Origin: Pseudopedobacter sp044361595
GTDB lineage: Bacteria; Bacteroidota; Bacteroidia; Sphingobacteriales; Sphingobacteriaceae
Direction: 5' to 3'
Assembly: GCA_044361595.1 (NCBI GenBank)
Contig: JBIKIN010000012.1
Span: 62,001 to 126,000 of the forward strand
DNA length: 64,000 nt
Each line of letters opens with the position of its first letter. The stretch's first letter is position 1. Below the pieces are notes generated by a model. It was given only the letters and a program-made list of their open reading frames with translations, was not told the DNA's origin and searched no databases. The translations under genes were made by a program, and so were the position numbers. Of the stretch, positions 61,486 to 64,000 are shown one piece after another.

Positions 61486-62634
61486 TTATAATAATATGTT
61501 AGAGTCCGCATTTTGGCGGAACGAATTAAACTTTAAAATTTTTACTAAAGTCAAAGATACATCTAAAAAAAGAATTTTAGGATTTGCATTTCGCTCTATA
61601 TGATACTGCGCCTTTTCTAATTCTTTTGCTATAGCCTCTGCTTTACTAAGATTTAAAACCTGCGAAAATTTACTAATAAATTCTAAATCTTTAGGCGGTA
61701 AATGAATTAAACTTGATGTATTTGAAATATAAAGCATACATTCTCGCATTAAATTTACTCCGTATTTAAAAAAGTTTTTTTGATTTTCCCTTCCTAATTT
61801 AGCTAATTCACCCTCGGTATAGTTTACAATTGTTAAACCTGCATTTCCCCAGCAGGCTCTTAACCATTGTAAAAATAAGTCGTGAAAATCATTGTCTTGT
61901 TCTTTAGATAATTGTAATGCGCTTTGTAAATTACCATTGCTTAGGTAAGCCAATTGCTTTGCCTTGGCTAATTCTATATTTTGTTTTTCTAAATAACTGG
62001 TAATTTCTTGATTGGTTAACTTTGGTATTTTTACTAATTGAGTACGAGAAATAATGGTATTTAATATTTGCTCTTGATTTTGAGCTACTAATAAAAATAA
62101 TGTTTTTTGCGCTGGCTCTTCAATTATTTTTAATAATGCATTTCCTTGCTGATTTAAATACTCGGGAAGCCACATGATTAAAATTTTGTATTCGCTTTCA
62201 AAAGGCTTTAAACTTAACTTTTTAATAATACTATGCGCTTCGGCAATATTAATATTGGCTTGTTTATTATCAGCACTTAAATGGTCTCTCCACTCATCTA
62301 AACCTAAATAAGGATTAGCTAAAAAAGCTTTACGCCAGTCTTCAATAAACGTTAAAGCGGTGTTTTCATGATGGGAGGCAAAAAAAGGATAAGAAAAATG
62401 AAGATCGGGGTGTACTAGTTTGTTAAATTTTCTACAAGATAAACACTCGTTACAAGAATCTTCGTTTTGTTTGTTTTCACAGCAAATATATTGAGCGTAA
62501 GCATAAGCTAAAGCTAAGGCGCCACTTCCCTCGGGGCCCAAAAATAATTGGGCATGACTAATCCTTTCATCTTTAACCGTTTGTAATAAATGGTTTTTTA
62601 CTGCTTGTTGCCCTACAATATCTTTAAACTGCAT
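61486..62634 (-). CDS. holB: DNA polymerase III delta'-like subunit (clamp-loader ATPase fold)
   Basis: 382 residues. The N-terminus FKDIVGQQAVKNHLLQTV and a Walker-A-like LGPEGSGALALAYA, where the Lys of GKT is replaced (Ala-Leu), show a non-hydrolysing clamp-loader subunit, as for delta' in E. coli. A Cys set (CCENKQNEDSCNECLSC) is the zinc module, IISRTQL is the SRC-like arginine finger, and LLKIIEEPAQKTLFLL is the family block. It helps load the sliding clamp. It starts the ricT-gldH run (3-base gap). Confidence 0.88.
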   Translation of the reverse strand: MQFKDIVGQQAVKNHLLQTVKDERISHAQLFLGPEGSGALALAYAYAQYICCENKQNEDSCNECLSCRKFNKLVHPDLHFSYPFFASHHENTALTFIEDWRKAFLANPYLGLDEWRDHLSADNKQANINIAEAHSIIKKLSLKPFESEYKILIMWLPEYLNQQGNALLKIIEEPAQKTLFLLVAQNQEQILNTIISRTQLVKIPKLTNQEITSYLEKQNIELAKAKQLAYLSNGNLQSALQLSKEQDNDFHDLFLQWLRACWGNAGLTIVNYTEGELAKLGRENQKNFFKYGVNLMRECMLYISNTSSLIHLPPKDLEFISKFSQVLNLSKAEAIAKELEKAQYHIERNANPKILFLDVSLTLVKILKFNSFRQNADSNILL

Positions 62635-62764
62635 GTTCGCAAATTAAAAATAAGTATTGAAAATTATGAAATTGAGTGTTCATATTTTAAGTTTCTTATA
62701 AGACTTGACACTAATTGGTTTTTTGGTTTGCATTTTTAACTGAATAATAAGCCATTAAGTGAAT

Positions 62765-62772
62765 TAGTTTTG
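62765..62772 (+). promoter_or_regulatory. Possible -7 element (TAGTTTTG) for the Wzz-type gene
   Basis: Matches TAnnTTTG on the plus strand 46 bases before the ATG at 62818. A TTTG is present further upstream but too distant for a -33 box. Confidence 0.3.
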
Positions 62773-62817
62773 TAACAGCTAAATATTTAATTAATTTCAA
62801 CCTTTCAAACAAATTTA

Positions 62818-63912
62818 ATGCAACAGCAACAAGAAAGTTTAAACCTTATTCAAATCACTAAATTAGGTTTAAAATATCGCAAGCATATTATATCAATAAG
62901 CCTTATTGGGATTGTTTTTGGGATTATTGTTAGCTTTCTAATTAAGCCTAAATACGAAGCTTATACCATTTTTTATATCCCGGCAAATAATTCTATTTCT
63001 AAATCTGTACTGGCCGAAAACAACTTAGAAAACTTTTTAAGTTTTGGCGATGAAGAACAAATAGATCAGGTTTTAGAAATGTTAAACTCTGATAATTTAA
63101 AAGATGAAGTGATTAACAAATTTAATCTTAATAAACATTACCAAATTTCTGAAAGCGCAAAATATCCTAAAACAAAAGCTAGGAATCAATTTACTAAAAA
63201 CACCAGTTTTAAAAGAACAGACTACCTAGCCATTAAAATTGAAGTGCTAGACGAAGACCCTCAATATGCAGCAGATATAGCAAATTATATTTCTACTTCT
63301 TTAGATAGTTTAAGAACCGTTTTACAACAAGCCAGGGCAAAACAAGCATTTGATATTATTGGTTTTCAATACCAAAAAAAGAAAAATTTAGTAGATTCTA
63401 TATTATTAGAACAGCGAAAAATTAGAGCCCAAGGAGTGTTTGACTATGAAGCGCAATCTGAAGTTTTAAGTGAGGCCATTATTACAGCACAAACCAGTGT
63501 TAAAGCAGAAGAAGCTAGGTTAAAAGTATATGAACGCTATGCCAATAGATTGCCAGATAGCACTATCATTAGAGCTAAAGGTAGGTTTGAAGCAGCAAAA
63601 GCAACTTATCAATCTTTATTACCATCTGTAAATACTTTTGGGAAATTAAGTGGTAAATATTTAGAATTAGAAGCCCTTTATAAAATTGAGAATGAAGTAT
63701 TGGGAAACCTACAATTAAGGTATGAAAACGCTGAAGTTGATTTCAAAAATACTACCTCGCAAAAGTATTTAATACAAAAAGCAAGTGTGCCAGAGAAGAA
63801 TAAATACCCCAATAAAACTTTAGTAGTTATTCTGTTTACTTTATCAGCATTTTTGTTTGCCTACTTATTAGCCTTTTATTTAGAGTTTATTGTTCCAAAA
63901 TTTAAATCTTAA
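62818..63912 (+). CDS. Wzz/chain-length determinant family protein
   Basis: 364 residues. Two membrane helices, HIISISLIGIVFGIIVSFLI (about 23-44) and TLVVILFTLSAFLFAYLLAF (about 336-356), bracket a large periplasmic coiled region (about 140-320), the Wzz topology. The N-terminus QQQESLNLIQITKLGLKYRK fits the family. It sets chain length of O-antigen or exopolysaccharide. It is followed without a gap by a second membrane-protein gene, so a polysaccharide operon probably begins here and runs out of the window. Confidence 0.88.
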   Translation: MQQQQESLNLIQITKLGLKYRKHIISISLIGIVFGIIVSFLIKPKYEAYTIFYIPANNSISKSVLAENNLENFLSFGDEEQIDQVLEMLNSDNLKDEVINKFNLNKHYQISESAKYPKTKARNQFTKNTSFKRTDYLAIKIEVLDEDPQYAADIANYISTSLDSLRTVLQQARAKQAFDIIGFQYQKKKNLVDSILLEQRKIRAQGVFDYEAQSEVLSEAIITAQTSVKAEEARLKVYERYANRLPDSTIIRAKGRFEAAKATYQSLLPSVNTFGKLSGKYLELEALYKIENEVLGNLQLRYENAEVDFKNTTSQKYLIQKASVPEKNKYPNKTLVVILFTLSAFLFAYLLAFYLEFIVPKFKS

Positions 63913-64000
63913 ATGCAACAAAGTGCAAATGTTATAAAGCTTTATACTTTAAGTTTAGTCTTTATTCTTTTAACCACTTTTTGCGCACTTCAATATCCCG
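63913..64000 (+). CDS. Start of a membrane protein gene (3' truncated by window end)
   Basis: ATG 63913 directly follows the TAA of the Wzz-type gene. The 29 visible residues (MQQSANVIKLYTLSLVFILLTT, then FCALQYP) contain one membrane helix. By context it is likely part of the polysaccharide operon (for example a ligase or polymerase), but too little is present to say. Confidence 0.6.
   Translation, partial: MQQSANVIKLYTLSLVFILLTTFCALQYP

Noticed and set aside
1..64000. tRNA or rRNA genes
   Set aside because: No cloverleaf with the GTTCRANNC T-loop and CCA-proximal stem, nor rRNA-like sequence, was recognised by eye; a tRNAscan run would settle it.

Overview
The window comes from an AT-rich Bacteroidota chromosome, most likely Sphingobacteriaceae (Pedobacter-like). 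This is inferred from two SusC/SusD pairs, a hybrid two-component system fused to an AraC output domain, a GldH gliding lipoprotein, many lipoproteins with Lys/Asp/Glu-rich residues after the Cys, -7 promoter elements of the TAnnTTTG type, and abundant intergenic palindromic repeats. No tRNA, rRNA, insertion sequence or CRISPR array was seen.

Layout. 1-6.2 kb: the tail of a beta-helix protein, a 1363-residue hybrid sensor/AraC regulator (HTCS) and a convergent secreted protein with a T9SS-cargo-like C-terminal part. 6.4-13.7 kb (minus strand): a calcium-type P-type ATPase, then an apparent operon of DUF2231 membrane protein, rubrerythrin-like lipoprotein, HlyD-type adaptor, FtsX/MacB-type permease and ABC ATPase, suggesting an envelope, redox or metal stress exporter. 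14.4-16.7 kb: two tandem lipoproteins that are only Reg_prop beta-propellers with no output domain. 16.8-20.1 kb is clearly accessory: a GxxExxY (PD-(D/E)XK-like) gene whose start codon abuts an array of 94-bp hairpins on a 201-202 bp period, a 173-bp direct repeat, and a DUF4041/T5orf172 gene whose last codons lie inside that repeat. 20.4-24.1 kb: ruvX, a small membrane protein, a LytS/LytTR two-component pair and a CIA30 protein. 24.3-25.9 kb: two small minus-strand genes (MBOAT-like and SUKH/SMI1), each followed by a long imperfect palindrome. This is the organisation of integron-type gene cassettes, but no integrase gene is visible. 26.1-28.2 kb: a short SSB and about 1.5 kb of non-coding sequence in three tandem 550-600 bp units.

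28.2-34.8 kb holds housekeeping and stand-alone genes: CPBP protease, tag glycosylase, DUF1028 protein, gltX, dipeptide epimerase and a lipoprotein. 34.9-41.1 kb is a susC-susD-phosphoesterase operon, probably for uptake of a phosphorylated nutrient. 41.4-56.0 kb is a compact polysaccharide-utilisation locus predicted to act on beta-1,3/1,4-glucan (laminarin-like). It has a divergent membrane-bound Reg_prop/Y_Y_Y/HTH regulator, SusC, SusD, two PKD surface lipoproteins, a PKD-GH16 endoglucanase and a GH3 beta-glucosidase. In the inferred scheme GH16 cuts the polymer at the surface, SusC/D imports the oligosaccharides, and GH3 releases glucose. 56.1-64 kb: DUF3817 protein, glycerophosphodiester phosphodiesterase, typA, a 50-residue Cys-rich membrane protein, gldH, ricT, a DNA polymerase III delta'-like gene, a Wzz-type chain-length protein and the start of the next gene.

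The likeliest undescribed biology is in the accessory repeat regions: the GxxExxY/hairpin array (16.8-18.1 kb), the cassette-like block (24.3-25.9 kb) and the large structured repeats (26.7-28.2 kb). All family assignments were made by eye from motifs; no database search was run.
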